A program made the translations under genes and the position numbers. DNA of 18,992 bases from DATBFX01 sp036558305 (GTDB lineage: Bacteria; Chloroflexota; Chloroflexia; Thermomicrobiales; UBA6265), in assembly GCA_036558305.1 (NCBI GenBank), contig DATBFX010000479.1, positions 1 through 18,992 on the forward strand. The letters run 5' to 3'. Positions 1 through 7,758 of the stretch are shown here, in pieces; position 1 is the first letter of the stretch; every line of letters begins with the position of its first letter. The notes under the pieces were generated by a model. It saw only the letters and a program-made list of their open reading frames with translations. It did not search any database and was not told where the DNA came from.

Positions 1-2
1 CG

Positions 3-800
3 TCCCCGACCGAGACGAACACGCCTGCGCCGACCGCGACGGAGACCGCGCCACCGACGGCCACGTCGACCGAGGCGGTGACCGACACGCCTGCACCGTC
101 GAGCACGCCGAAGCCGACCCGGACCCCGATTCCGGCGCCGACCGACACCTCGACGCCCGAACCCGCTCCGTCGGCGACGCCGGTACCGACCGAGACTGCG
201 ACCGAGGTGCCACCGACAGAGACACCGACCGCGGAACCGTCCGCCACCGCGACCGAGGAGCCGTCGGCGACCCCGACGGAGGAGCCGACCCAGACGCCGG
301 CACCGACGGAGACGAGGCAACCGCGTCCGACCCGGACGCCGAAACCGACGAAGACGCCGAAGCCGACCGAAGCGCCAACCGAGACAGGTACCCCGCCGAT
401 CGTTCAGGTCGAGCGCACGCCAGAGGCCGAGCAACCGACCGAAGAACCGTCGGTGGAATCCGAAGCGACCCAAACGCCGACCGCGGAAGCGACCGAAATA
501 CCGACCGAAGAAGTGGTCCAAGAACCGACCGAAACGCCGACCGCTGAGGACACGGCAACCCAGACCACCGGTGGTCAGGTCATCCAACCGCACCACACGT
601 CGACGCCCGGCGGCGGCGAGGCAACGGAAGTTCCGTTCGAACCCACCGGCAACGGCACGAACACCGGCAATGGCACCAGCACAGGAGGCGAAGTCTCCTC
701 ACCCGAAGCGGCGACCGAAGTACCGACCGAACGCCCGGCGAAAAAACCGACCAAAACGGCCACAGTGGCCCCGACTGAGGCGCAAGGGGGGCCGCCGGCC
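3..800 (+). repeat. Coding low-complexity Pro/Thr/Glu tract
   Basis: The DNA is a degenerate repetition of CCGACCGA-like and ACGCCGA-like units read as Pro-Thr-Glu or Thr-Pro. Short units recur in phase, so expansion or contraction by slippage would keep the frame. Such tracts are usual in secreted proteins of Chloroflexota and Actinobacteria as spacers, often glycosylated; that role is inferred. Confidence 0.7.
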
Positions 801-1676
801 GGGGCCGGCGTCGTCGCCGAGTTTCCGCAGGCCGCTGGGGCGACGACCGGGTTGCGCTTCGCCGTCGACGGCGGCGCCTTCGCCCTCGACCTCGGCGGCC
901 AGATCGTCGTGGCGGACGCCAACGGCCACCTCCTCACCACCCTCACCGGCCTGTCCCCGGTCTGGTCCCCCCGCGGTCTCGTCCTGCTCTACGCCGACGG
1001 CAGCGGCGGCGTCGCCGTCTGGGACCGCCAGGCCGGCCAGTCGATCTCCATCTCCGAGCAAACCCGTGGCAACGACGCCGTCGTCGACTACCCGGCCGGC
1101 TGGAGCGACATCACGCTCCTCTACCTGCGCACCTTCGCCGACGACCCGGGCCGCGCCGAATTGCACGGATCCGAGTGGGACGGCAGCAACGACCAGGTGC
1201 TCTGGCAGGGCAGCCTCGACCCCCTCCTGGCCCGCCCGGTCTACACGCAGGCCGGGGTCTGGGCGCTGACCCGGGCCGGGTGGGTGCGCATCGGCCTGGA
1301 TGGCACCGCCGACGACCCGGTCGCCAACCCGTGGGGCGCCATCGGCGACCCGGTCGCCTCGCCCTTCGGGTCGGCGATCGCCTTCGCGGTCGGCGGGCAA
1401 CTGGTCGCCGTCTCGGCGGACAGCCCGTGGTCGGCGTTGTGGGAGCCGGTGCCCGCCGCCGGCGGGTTCGCCTTCGCCCCCGACGGGACGCAACTGGTCG
1501 CGGCGGACGGGGCGGGGTTGGCGCTCTACGCCCTCGACGGCGGCGCTTCCCTCGGCCGCGCGGCCGAGGCCGGGGCGAGCGCGCCGGGGTGGAGCGAGAC
1601 CGGGATCTACTTCGTCGCGGCCGGCGACCCGCCCACCCTGCGCCTCCTCTCCCCCGACGACTTCGCCTCGCCGTAG
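3..1676 (+). CDS. Thr/Pro/Glu-rich stalk protein with C-terminal beta-propeller-like domain (5' partial)
   Basis: The reading frame is open from the first base of the window, so the true start lies upstream; the GTG at 78 is only an internal codon. The first ~265 codons (to about position 800) are low complexity: repeated Pro-Thr-Glu, Ser-Ala-Thr and Thr-Pro-Lys groups, typical of an extended extracellular linker or stalk. From about 801 the composition changes to an ordered region of ~290 residues rich in short beta-strand patterns with Asp-Gly turns and blades such as VWSPRGLVLLYADG and FAFAPDGTQLVAADG, as in TolB/WD40-like propellers. No catalytic motif is visible. The missing N-terminus could carry a signal peptide, a membrane anchor or a kinase domain; this cannot be told here. 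The TAG stop lies inside a short repeat (1671-1690). Propeller assignment is inferred from pattern only. Confidence 0.8.
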   Translation, partial: SPTETNTPAPTATETAPPTATSTEAVTDTPAPSSTPKPTRTPIPAPTDTSTPEPAPSATPVPTETATEVPPTETPTAEPSATATEEPSATPTEEPTQTPAPTETRQPRPTRTPKPTKTPKPTEAPTETGTPPIVQVERTPEAEQPTEEPSVESEATQTPTAEATEIPTEEVVQEPTETPTAEDTATQTTGGQVIQPHHTSTPGGGEATEVPFEPTGNGTNTGNGTSTGGEVSSPEAATEVPTERPAKKPTKTATVAPTEAQGGPPAGAGVVAEFPQAAGATTGLRFAVDGGAFALDLGGQIVVADANGHLLTTLTGLSPVWSPRGLVLLYADGSGGVAVWDRQAGQSISISEQTRGNDAVVDYPAGWSDITLLYLRTFADDPGRAELHGSEWDGSNDQVLWQGSLDPLLARPVYTQAGVWALTRAGWVRIGLDGTADDPVANPWGAIGDPVASPFGSAIAFAVGGQLVAVSADSPWSALWEPVPAAGGFAFAPDGTQLVAADGAGLALYALDGGASLGRAAEAGASAPGWSETGIYFVAAGDPPTLRLLSPDDFASP

Positions 1677-1690
1677 GAGCACGGCACCCC
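1671..1690 (+). repeat. Copy of short intergenic repeat (CCGTAGG-GCACGGCA type)
   Basis: This 20-base segment matches the segment at 4791-4810 at 17 of 20 positions, with a common core CCGTAGGRGCACGGCA. It supplies the TAG stop codon of the upstream gene. Immediately after it, GAGCA (1677-1681) and TGCTC (1692-1696) can form a weak hairpin without a T tract, so it is not a convincing terminator. Confidence 0.45.
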
Positions 1691-1781
1691 ATGCTCTGCC
1701 GACTTCAACGTTATGTCAAGACATCGATGGCTTCTGTTCCTTCGTCCTCTCTGTGAGCGGCCCTCGTCGCGCGCCGGATGG

Positions 1782-1810
1782 TAGACTCCGGTCGCCCGCT
1801 CCCCGACCGG
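1782..1810 (+). promoter_or_regulatory. Candidate -10 box and 5' hairpin upstream of the macro-domain gene
   Basis: TAGACT at 1782-1787 is a plausible sigma-70-type -10 box, but no good -35 is seen 16-18 bases upstream. Directly after it, CCGGTCG (1788-1794) and CGACCGG (1804-1810) form a perfect 7-bp stem with a 9-base loop, which would lie at the very 5' end of the transcript or act as an operator. The macro gene starts 18 bases further on. Confidence 0.3.
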
Positions 1811-1828
1811 GCGCATCCGGGAGGACGC

Positions 1829-2419
1829 ATGGCGGAAGCGGAAACCACCCAGGCCGTTCGGTTCGGGCGCACCGTCGTCCAACCGGCCGCCGGAGAACTC
1901 GTCGACCAACCCGTCCAGGCGATCGTCCACGCCGCCAACAGCCGCGGCGTGATGGGCGCCGGTCCGGCCGGTTCGGTGCGCCTCGTCGGCGGCCCGGAAA
2001 TCGAGCGCGAGGCGATGGAAGGCGCCCCCTTCGACCTCGGGACGGCCTTCCTCACCGGGTCCGGTCGCCTCGCCGACCGCGGCATCGCGGCCATCATCCA
2101 CGCCGTCGTCGCCCCCCACCTCGGCGAGACCGCCGAGGTACCGGACGTGCGCCGGGCGCTGGCCGCCGCGCTGCGGATCGCCGACGAGCACCGCTTTCGC
2201 ACGCTGGCGTTGCCGCTGCTCGGGTTGCGCGCCGACGCCACCGCCGGCGAACGCACCGACCTCGTCGAGGCGATCGCCGACGAGTTCGTGGCCCACCTGC
2301 GGCGTGGCGATACCCGGCTCGAATCGGTGGTCGTCGTCTCCCGTTTCGACGACGATCTTGCTATGATGATGGACACTCTGTCCAGGGCCCGTCAGCGTTC
2401 GTGGACGAACCCGCCATGA
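1829..2419 (+). CDS. Macro-domain protein (ADP-ribose-binding family)
   Basis: The 196-residue product is essentially a single macro domain. Visible family features are AIVHAANS (residues 32-38, equivalent to the VNAAN strand-loop), the glycine-rich VMGAGPAG loop (41-48), a following LVGGPEIEREA helix, an IIHAVVAPH strand and LPLLGLRADA (128-137) in place of the second phosphate-binding loop. Macro domains bind or hydrolyse ADP-ribose, its esters or poly-ADP-ribose. The start is ATG 1829, preceded by GGGAGG five to six bases away; an upstream in-frame start at 1778 has no such site and would add an unlikely leader. The gene ends in an ATGA overlap with the hydrolase gene, so the two are translationally coupled. 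His34 replaces the first Asn of the usual NAAN motif, which may alter activity while preserving binding. Substrate is unknown. Confidence 0.85.
   Translation: MAEAETTQAVRFGRTVVQPAAGELVDQPVQAIVHAANSRGVMGAGPAGSVRLVGGPEIEREAMEGAPFDLGTAFLTGSGRLADRGIAAIIHAVVAPHLGETAEVPDVRRALAAALRIADEHRFRTLALPLLGLRADATAGERTDLVEAIADEFVAHLRRGDTRLESVVVVSRFDDDLAMMMDTLSRARQRSWTNPP
2359..2367 (+). promoter_or_regulatory. Candidate internal extended -10 element for the hydrolase gene
   Basis: TG-C-TATGAT reads as a good extended -10 box, 49 bases before the hydrolase ATG and inside the 3' end of the macro gene. No matching -35 is present, which extended -10 promoters can tolerate. It could allow hydrolase expression without the macro gene, but chance occurrence is possible. 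Confidence 0.25.
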
Positions 2420-3681
2420 GCGACGATCGCTCCCAGCCGGCACCGCGACCAGAAACCCCCGTCGTCTGGCGCCGCGCCGATCGCGCCTGGCGCATCTCGG
2501 CCCGGCTCACCCCGCGCCACGTCGATTGGTTCCTCCGCCTGCGCAGCGGTCGCGGTCTCCCTGGTTCCTTCAGGGCTCGTTTCCTCGCCATGCGCCTCCC
2601 GCCGGAAACAGTCGACCGCGCCCTCGGCGACATCCGCCGCCTGTCCGATTGGTTGCCGGTCTGGAACCGTGCCGCCCAACGCTTCCTCGCCGAGGCGCGC
2701 CGGGAGGACGCCGCGGGTCACTGGCAACAGGCGGCGACGGCCCGCCGCAACGCCGCCATGTCCTACCACGTCGCGCACCTGATCACCGACGACGATCCCC
2801 GGACCGTGCGCGCGCTTCGTGCCGCCGGTGTGCAGGCGTATTCGCAGGCGATGGCGCGCTTGATGCCGCACGTCCGCAAGGTCGGGGTTCCCTGGCGGGC
2901 GTCGGCGCTACCCGCCTATCTCGCCAAACCGCCGCTCCACCACGACCGATTGCCGACGGTGGTCTTGCTCAACGGGGCGACCTCCACCAAGGAGGAAACG
3001 CTCCTCTGGTCCGACCACTTCCTGGAGCGCGGGCTCGCCGTCCTCGCCCTCGACTGGCCGGGCACCGGCGAAGCCGCCGACGGCGGTCCGCTGTCGAGCC
3101 AGTGCGACGACGTCACCGACGGCATCATCGCCTTCGCCGAAGCCGACGGCGATCTCGATCCGGCGCGGGTGGCCCTGATCGGCTTCAGCCTCGGCGGCGC
3201 CGTCGCCGTCCGCGCCGCCGCGTTGGATCGCCGGATCGACGCCTGCGTCACCGTCACCGCCCCCTACGATGCCCGCCGCTGGATCGATGCGGTCAACCCG
3301 ATCGTCGGTCACCAACTGCTGTCGCTGGCCGGTCAGTCGGCCTCGCTCCAGGATCTCGCCGCGGACTTCTCCCTCGTCGAGATCGTCGACCGCCTGCGCT
3401 GCCCCCTCCTCGTCTTCGGCGCCGGCCGCGACCTCGTCGTCCCGCCGGATGAGTCCCTCCACCTGAGCGCCGCCGCCGGCGACCTCGCCACCCTCGTCTG
3501 GTACCCCCGCGGTTCGCACGGGCTCTACGACCTGGTCGACGACTGGACCGCCGTCGCCGCCGACTGGCTCGCCGCCCTCTTCCGCCTCCCCACCACCGGT
3601 GACACCAAGTCCACCCGGGTGGACAACCCCACCGCCGACGACCGCATGTTGGCCGAGGACCCCGCCTCGACCTCTCCCTGA
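2416..3681 (+). CDS. Alpha/beta hydrolase, FrsA/dihydroxypseudooxynicotine-hydrolase-like
   Basis: The 421-residue product has an N-terminal helical region of ~165 residues followed by an alpha/beta hydrolase fold. The turn after the first core strand (LNGATSTKEE, 185-194) and the DWPGTGE segment resemble FrsA-like esterases and the C-C hydrolase of nicotine breakdown. The nucleophile elbow GFSLGG places Ser258; GAGRDLVVPPDES offers Asp339 as the acid; RGSHGLYD gives His368, so the triad looks complete. No signal peptide is seen, implying a cytoplasmic enzyme. ATG 2416 is chosen because it overlaps the stop of the macro gene (ATGA) and because the product becomes family-like only after it; the frame is open far upstream but that part is Arg/Pro-rich nonsense. 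The substrate is not known; the coupling suggests a linked substrate or regulation with the macro protein. It is convergent with the cation channel gene, 34 bases away. Confidence 0.85.
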   Translation: MSDDRSQPAPRPETPVVWRRADRAWRISARLTPRHVDWFLRLRSGRGLPGSFRARFLAMRLPPETVDRALGDIRRLSDWLPVWNRAAQRFLAEARREDAAGHWQQAATARRNAAMSYHVAHLITDDDPRTVRALRAAGVQAYSQAMARLMPHVRKVGVPWRASALPAYLAKPPLHHDRLPTVVLLNGATSTKEETLLWSDHFLERGLAVLALDWPGTGEAADGGPLSSQCDDVTDGIIAFAEADGDLDPARVALIGFSLGGAVAVRAAALDRRIDACVTVTAPYDARRWIDAVNPIVGHQLLSLAGQSASLQDLAADFSLVEIVDRLRCPLLVFGAGRDLVVPPDESLHLSAAAGDLATLVWYPRGSHGLYDLVDDWTAVAADWLAALFRLPTTGDTKSTRVDNPTADDRMLAEDPASTSP

Positions 3682-3715
3682 GGAGGAGACACCGTCCCAT
3701 CTCGGTGCCGTCGGG

Positions 3716-4696
3716 TCACAACCAATCGATGCGCTTGAACACCCAGCCCAGACCGGCCCCGATCAGGACCATCAACGTCAACGCCCCGTAATAGCCGAGT
3801 CGCCAGTGCAATTCCGGAATGTTGTCGAAGTTCATCCCGTAGATGCTCGCCACCAACGTCATGCTCATCAAGATGATCGACGACGCCGTCAGCGTCTTCA
3901 TCACCTGGTTGAGCCGGTTCGACGTCACCGAAAGATACGAATCGAGTGCACTCGACATAAGATCGCGGTAGGTATCGACCGCGTCCGTCACCCGCAAGAT
4001 GTGGTCGTAGATGTCCTGGAAGTAGATGATCGTCGCCGGGTCGAACACCGGACTCTCGCGCCTGACCAGCACGTTCAGGACGTCGCGTTCGGGCGCCACG
4101 ACGCGACGGATTCCCAGGAGATCCTTCTTCAGACGGAAAATCTCCTGCTGGGTCTTGGTGTCGAAGTGCTCGAAGATGCTCGCCTCCAGGTCTTCGATCC
4201 GGTCCGACAACTCGTCGATGCACGGGAAGTACCCGTCGACGATCGCGTCGAGGATCGAGTAGAGGAGGAGGGCGACACTCCGGTTACCGATCTCCTCGAC
4301 GTTGCGCGACCACCGTTCGCGCGTCTCGCCGAGGAATTCCAACGGACCTTCGTGGACCGTGACGACGTAGTTCTCGCCGATGAACAAATCGACCTCGACC
4401 AGGCGAATCGAACCATCGGGCGTGTTTTGCATCGCCGAGAAGACGATGAAGACGACGCCTTCGTAGAAGTCGATCTTCGGTCGCTGGTGACGCCGGCTGA
4501 CGTCTTCAATCGCCAGAGGGTGAAAGGAAAACTCTTCCGCCAGGAGCCGAATGTCGTCGTCCGTCGGATCGGCGACGTCCAACCACAACAGGTGGTCCTT
4601 CTGTCCCAAGACGTCGCTGATCGAGGAGAGCGGCAAATCGTTCTCGACCATCTTGCCGTTGGCATGCACATTGACGGTGATCACGTCGTGCCCCAA
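3716..4696 (-). CDS. corA: CorA-type magnesium/divalent cation channel
   Basis: The 326-residue product has the CorA layout: a large N-terminal cytoplasmic alpha/beta domain, a long stalk helix, and two C-terminal membrane helices (about 270-286 and 302-320). The signature YGMNF at the end of the first helix (GMN 287-289) forms the selectivity filter of the pentameric channel, and the C-terminus carries the expected basic tail KRIDWL. The inner motif ALAIEDV-like (PLAIEDVSRRHQRPKI) is also typical. The start is uncertain: no ATG is available in frame near the 5' end. TTG 4696 is the longest choice; GTG 4684 is preceded by GGGG at a good distance and may be the real start. A TACACT -10-like box lies just upstream. 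The family is known to carry Mg2+, Co2+ or Zn2+; the ion here is inferred to be Mg2+. Confidence 0.92.
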   Translation of the reverse strand: MGHDVITVNVHANGKMVENDLPLSSISDVLGQKDHLLWLDVADPTDDDIRLLAEEFSFHPLAIEDVSRRHQRPKIDFYEGVVFIVFSAMQNTPDGSIRLVEVDLFIGENYVVTVHEGPLEFLGETRERWSRNVEEIGNRSVALLLYSILDAIVDGYFPCIDELSDRIEDLEASIFEHFDTKTQQEIFRLKKDLLGIRRVVAPERDVLNVLVRRESPVFDPATIIYFQDIYDHILRVTDAVDTYRDLMSSALDSYLSVTSNRLNQVMKTLTASSIILMSMTLVASIYGMNFDNIPELHWRLGYYGALTLMVLIGAGLGWVFKRIDWL

Positions 4697-4721
4697 ACAC
4701 GAGCGAATGGCGTCCGACCAC

Positions 4722-4727
4722 AGTGTA
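4722..4727 (-). promoter_or_regulatory. Candidate -10 box for the CorA-type gene
   Basis: On the minus strand this reads TACACT inside the small palindrome CCAC-TACACT-GTGG. It would give a leader of only about 20-30 bases before either start candidate. No convincing -35 is seen, so confidence is low. No Mg2+-sensing riboswitch structure is recognisable. Confidence 0.3.
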
Positions 4728-4790
4728 GTGGAATTGCGTCATCACATCCGTCACGGGGCCAGCCCTCAAACGCTCATCGCACGCGACCAC

Positions 4791-4947
4791 CCGTAGGGGC
4801 ACGGCATGCCGTACCGCGTCGCATCCAAACCATTTCCCAACGAGCGACGCGGAGAAGAGCGCCCCGAAGGAGCGTTGCGGTGCCGTTGGGCCGTCTTGTC
4901 GTGTCGGGGCGGACAGCGCCCGGAGGGCACCCGGTCCGCCCCTACGG
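4791..4947. repeat. REP-like intergenic palindromic element
   Basis: The element is bounded by a perfect 10-bp inverted repeat, CCGTAGGGGC (4791-4800) and GCCCCTACGG (4938-4947). Just inside the left end is the 12-bp palindrome ACGGCATGCCGT (4801-4812). On the right side a strong nested hairpin forms: GGGGCGGAC (4906-4914) pairs with GTCCGCCCC (4934-4942), enclosing GCCC (4918-4921) with GGGC (4925-4928). It occupies most of the gap between the CorA gene's upstream region and the stop of the two-VWA gene. Related half-copies are at 1671-1690 and about 13010-13019. It encodes nothing recognisable; the right hairpin could stabilise or end the minus-strand transcript from the VWA operon. Confidence 0.65.
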
Positions 4948-4979
4948 CACCGCCAAGACCATATCCTCTGTCATCCGCT

Positions 4980-7628
4980 CTAAACCGCCCGCAACCGCCC
5001 CAGCCTCAATCCCCGCAACCGCGGGAAGAACCGCAACCGCACCGCCAGTTCCAGCAGCAACAGGACGAACGCGGCCGTCAGCGGCACGAACCAGACCGGC
5101 CGGTAGTCGCGCAACGCCGTGCCGCTCAAGCCGGTACCGGAGAAGGCGTGGCCGGCGTCGTCCAGCGAAAGGACGCGTCCGCCCGTTCTCGCCGCCAGCG
5201 CGGCCAGAAGCGCGTGCCCCTCGGGCGCCGGTTGCAATTCGGGGGAGGGGGGTACCGCGAACCCCGCCTTTTCGGCCAGGATCTCGTCGCCACGCTGTTG
5301 TTGCAAGTCGATCTCGTAGGCGCCCGATTGCGGCGCCGCCACCCGCAGTTGGTATTCGCCAGGCCCTGACTGGTATAGCTGAAGATTCTGCCTCACCGTC
5401 CCATCCGGACCCTTGATGGTCGCCGTCGTCTTCGCCAGGTCGACATAATCACCCTGGTCGCCGACGGAGTTGACCGTCACCACCGCCTCCGGTCCGTCCC
5501 GCGCGACGCTGACCTGGATCGAGCGGTTCTCGGGGTCGGGCAAGGCCCACCTCATCATGTTTGCCCAGAACTCGTCATAACGTGGCCACTGCTGCCAGTC
5601 GAGGGCGAAGTCCGTGCCGTCGTCCGCCGTCCACGCCACCACCCGGCCAAGCCCGAATTGCCACTTCGCCAGGATCGGATCGTCCCGCTCGCTGGTCAGG
5701 ATCGTCTGCGCGTTCGGTTTCGTCTGCGCGAAGTCGTACCCGTCGAGCGGTTGCAAGTCCTCCGGTGTGAACCCGGTCATGATCGGGGAGGGGAGGGTCT
5801 GGATCGGATGGAACGTGCCGCGGATCACCGACTGGCTGCCCGCGCTCTGCGCCTCGGCCAGCGTCAACCGCGGGATGTCCTCCGGTTTCTCGGTGAAGTG
5901 GTAGCGACCGTTGCCCCATTCGGCCAGCTTCTGCAACAACTCGGTGTCGGAGTCGTCGCCGATCGCGATCGTCGACAGCGTGATCCGGTTGGCCTGGTTG
6001 TCCTGGATCAACTTCTGGTAACTGGCGTCGGTCCCCGTCCGCGATTTGCCGTCGGAGAGGAGGACGACGTGCCGCACGTCGGCGTCCGACTTGGCGATCG
6101 CGTCGAACCCGACGTTGAGCGCCGAGTAGATCTCGGTCCCGCCGTCCGCGGTGATCCCGTCGATCGCCGCGTTGATCGTCTGGCGGGTCGCGTCGCCGTC
6201 GATCTTGGTCAACTGGACGACCCACTGCTGCTGGTCGTTGAACGCCAGGATCCCGACCTCGTCCCCGTTCGCCAGTGCTTCGGCGGCAAGCTTAACCGCC
6301 TCCTTCGCCATCTCGATCTTGCTCGTCCCACCGAGCGGGTCGTAGCTCATCGACCCCGACTTGTCCATCACCAGGAGCAGGGCGACCCGCTGCCGCTCTT
6401 TCCCGTCCGTCACCTTCACCGTCACCGGCAGCGTATCCTCGAGCGTCGTCCCGGCGTAGCCACCGGGTCCGTAGCTCGAGGTCCCCCCGACCACGACCAG
6501 ACCGCGCCCCTTCTTCGTCGCATCGCGCAACGCCGCCATCTGGTCGATCGAGAGCGCGCTCGCGGGCACGTTATTCAAGATCACCGCGTCGAATTTGCTG
6601 ATCTCGGACACGCGCGACGAGACATCGGCCGGCGCCTGCGCGGTGATCTTCGCCCCGTGTCCTTCGAGCGCGTCTTGCAGCCTGCCCGAGTCGGTACCCG
6701 GCTGCGACACGAGCAGGACCTTCGGCGCGTCGCGCACGACCAACGCCAGCGGAAATTCGTTGTTCTCGGCGAATTTGTCCATCTCCGGCGACCCGGAGAC
6801 CTTGACCGTCAAGGCGTGGAACCCTGGAGCGAGCTTTTCCACGGGTTTGAACGTAAACGAGCTCACCCCCGCCGGGAACGTCGTCGCGTCGTTCTCCACC
6901 GCCTGGCCATCGACCAGCAATTCCAACTGGCCGGCACCGCTCTGGCCGGTGACGACGCTCGCCATCACGCTCACCGGCTCGTCCTTCCAGACCGAACTCG
7001 GCGCGACGGCGCCCTCTACCCGCAAGTCGTTGTCGCCGACTCCATCGACCGGCAGCACGTCGATCGGCGTCCCGTCTGAGGCCGCCTGCGCCGCCTGGTT
7101 CATCGCCGCGCCGACGTTCTCCGCGCCGTCCGACACCAGGACGATCCGTCGCGACCCGCCGAGGGGCAGCGACCGCGCCAGCGCCAGCGCCGATTCGATG
7201 TCGGTGTTGTCCTTTTCGGCGCCGTCCGGTCCTGCCCAATTGCGCCCCACGTCCTGCGCCTTCGCCGCACCCGCCGACACCTCCGCCGACGAACCGAAGG
7301 TCACGACCGCGGCCCGGTCGCCGGACCCCGCCTTGGCGAGCGCCGAGGAGATCCACTGATCGACCCCGCTCGCCGTGCCGTCGCTGATACTCTTCGAACG
7401 GTCCACCACGAAGACGGTACTCGCGGCGCCGCCCCCTTCGGTCAGCAACGGCTCGGCCAGCGCCAGCGTCAGGAGGACGATCACCCCGAGCCGGAGCGGC
7501 AGGGCGGCCGGTGGCAAGCCGCGCCGGCGCACACCCAGCACAAGCCCGAGGATGCCGATCACCGGCACCAGCAGCAGGAGCCAGAGCGCGGACGGGTGGG
7601 CGAATGTCAGACCGATCCAATTACTCAT
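4980..7628 (-). CDS. Membrane protein with two VWA domains and a GATase-like domain
   Basis: The 882-residue product begins with two membrane helices (about 11-32 and 45-61), then a first VWA domain with an intact MIDAS (Asp76-x-Ser78-x-Ser80, Thr142, Asp167), a beta-rich linker, a class-I glutamine-amidotransferase-like segment (about 300-400: KVLLVSQPG, AVILNN, GLVVVGGTSSYGPGGY) without a catalytic Cys, and a second VWA domain with MDKSGSM (Asp422, Ser424, Ser426), GGTEI (Thr498) and LLSDG (Asp526). A KWQFGLGRVVAWTADDG segment follows, then a beta-sandwich and a final membrane helix (about 845-863) with an Arg-rich tail. This architecture is known from Bat/MoxR-associated loci, where the VWA domains bind protein partners at the membrane. 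ATG 7628 is chosen over TTG 7634 because GAGG lies seven bases before it. It is the last gene of the minus-strand run. Partners are unknown. Confidence 0.85.
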   Translation of the reverse strand: MSNWIGLTFAHPSALWLLLLVPVIGILGLVLGVRRRGLPPAALPLRLGVIVLLTLALAEPLLTEGGGAASTVFVVDRSKSISDGTASGVDQWISSALAKAGSGDRAAVVTFGSSAEVSAGAAKAQDVGRNWAGPDGAEKDNTDIESALALARSLPLGGSRRIVLVSDGAENVGAAMNQAAQAASDGTPIDVLPVDGVGDNDLRVEGAVAPSSVWKDEPVSVMASVVTGQSGAGQLELLVDGQAVENDATTFPAGVSSFTFKPVEKLAPGFHALTVKVSGSPEMDKFAENNEFPLALVVRDAPKVLLVSQPGTDSGRLQDALEGHGAKITAQAPADVSSRVSEISKFDAVILNNVPASALSIDQMAALRDATKKGRGLVVVGGTSSYGPGGYAGTTLEDTLPVTVKVTDGKERQRVALLLVMDKSGSMSYDPLGGTSKIEMAKEAVKLAAEALANGDEVGILAFNDQQQWVVQLTKIDGDATRQTINAAIDGITADGGTEIYSALNVGFDAIAKSDADVRHVVLLSDGKSRTGTDASYQKLIQDNQANRITLSTIAIGDDSDTELLQKLAEWGNGRYHFTEKPEDIPRLTLAEAQSAGSQSVIRGTFHPIQTLPSPIMTGFTPEDLQPLDGYDFAQTKPNAQTILTSERDDPILAKWQFGLGRVVAWTADDGTDFALDWQQWPRYDEFWANMMRWALPDPENRSIQVSVARDGPEAVVTVNSVGDQGDYVDLAKTTATIKGPDGTVRQNLQLYQSGPGEYQLRVAAPQSGAYEIDLQQQRGDEILAEKAGFAVPPSPELQPAPEGHALLAALAARTGGRVLSLDDAGHAFSGTGLSGTALRDYRPVWFVPLTAAFVLLLLELAVRLRFFPRLRGLRLGRLRAV

Positions 7629-7643
7629 AACCAAACCTCAACT

Positions 7644-7678
7644 CAGTCGTCAGTCGTCAGTCGTCAGTCGTCAGTCGT
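7644..7678 (+). repeat. Heptamer tandem array, CAGTCGT x5
   Basis: Five exact head-to-tail copies of CAGTCGT, followed by a partial CAG. The array lies in the leader of the two-VWA gene, starting 16 bases from its ATG on the minus-strand side. It faces an inverted array of nearly the same heptamer at 7731-7758. Arrays of 7-base units recall the STRR elements of filamentous cyanobacteria; the link is only by analogy. Confidence 0.9.
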
Positions 7679-7730
7679 CAGAGACTCGTGTTCCTTGAGC
7701 GATGTTCTTGCGTGGCGCCGACGGTTTGTC

Positions 7731-7758
7731 TAACGACTAACGACTAACGACGAACGAC
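7731..7758 (+). repeat. Heptamer tandem array, TAACGAC x3 + GAACGAC, overlapping a gene end
   Basis: Three exact TAACGAC units and one GAACGAC. Read on the minus strand it is a TTAGTCG array, one base different from the TCAGTCG phase of the array at 7644-7678, so the two can pair with G-U wobble across a ~52-base spacer. It enters the 3' end of the BatA-like gene and supplies its last codons (Ser-Phe-Val-Val-Ser-Arg) and the TAG stop. Confidence 0.85.

Noticed and set aside
1677..1696. Rho-independent terminator after the stalk protein
   Set aside because: The stem is only five base pairs with a 10-base loop and no T tract follows.
1300..2415. Upstream extension of the alpha/beta hydrolase frame
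   Set aside because: The extension is Arg/Pro-rich nonsense overlapping two real genes; the ATGA-coupled ATG 2416 fits the family.
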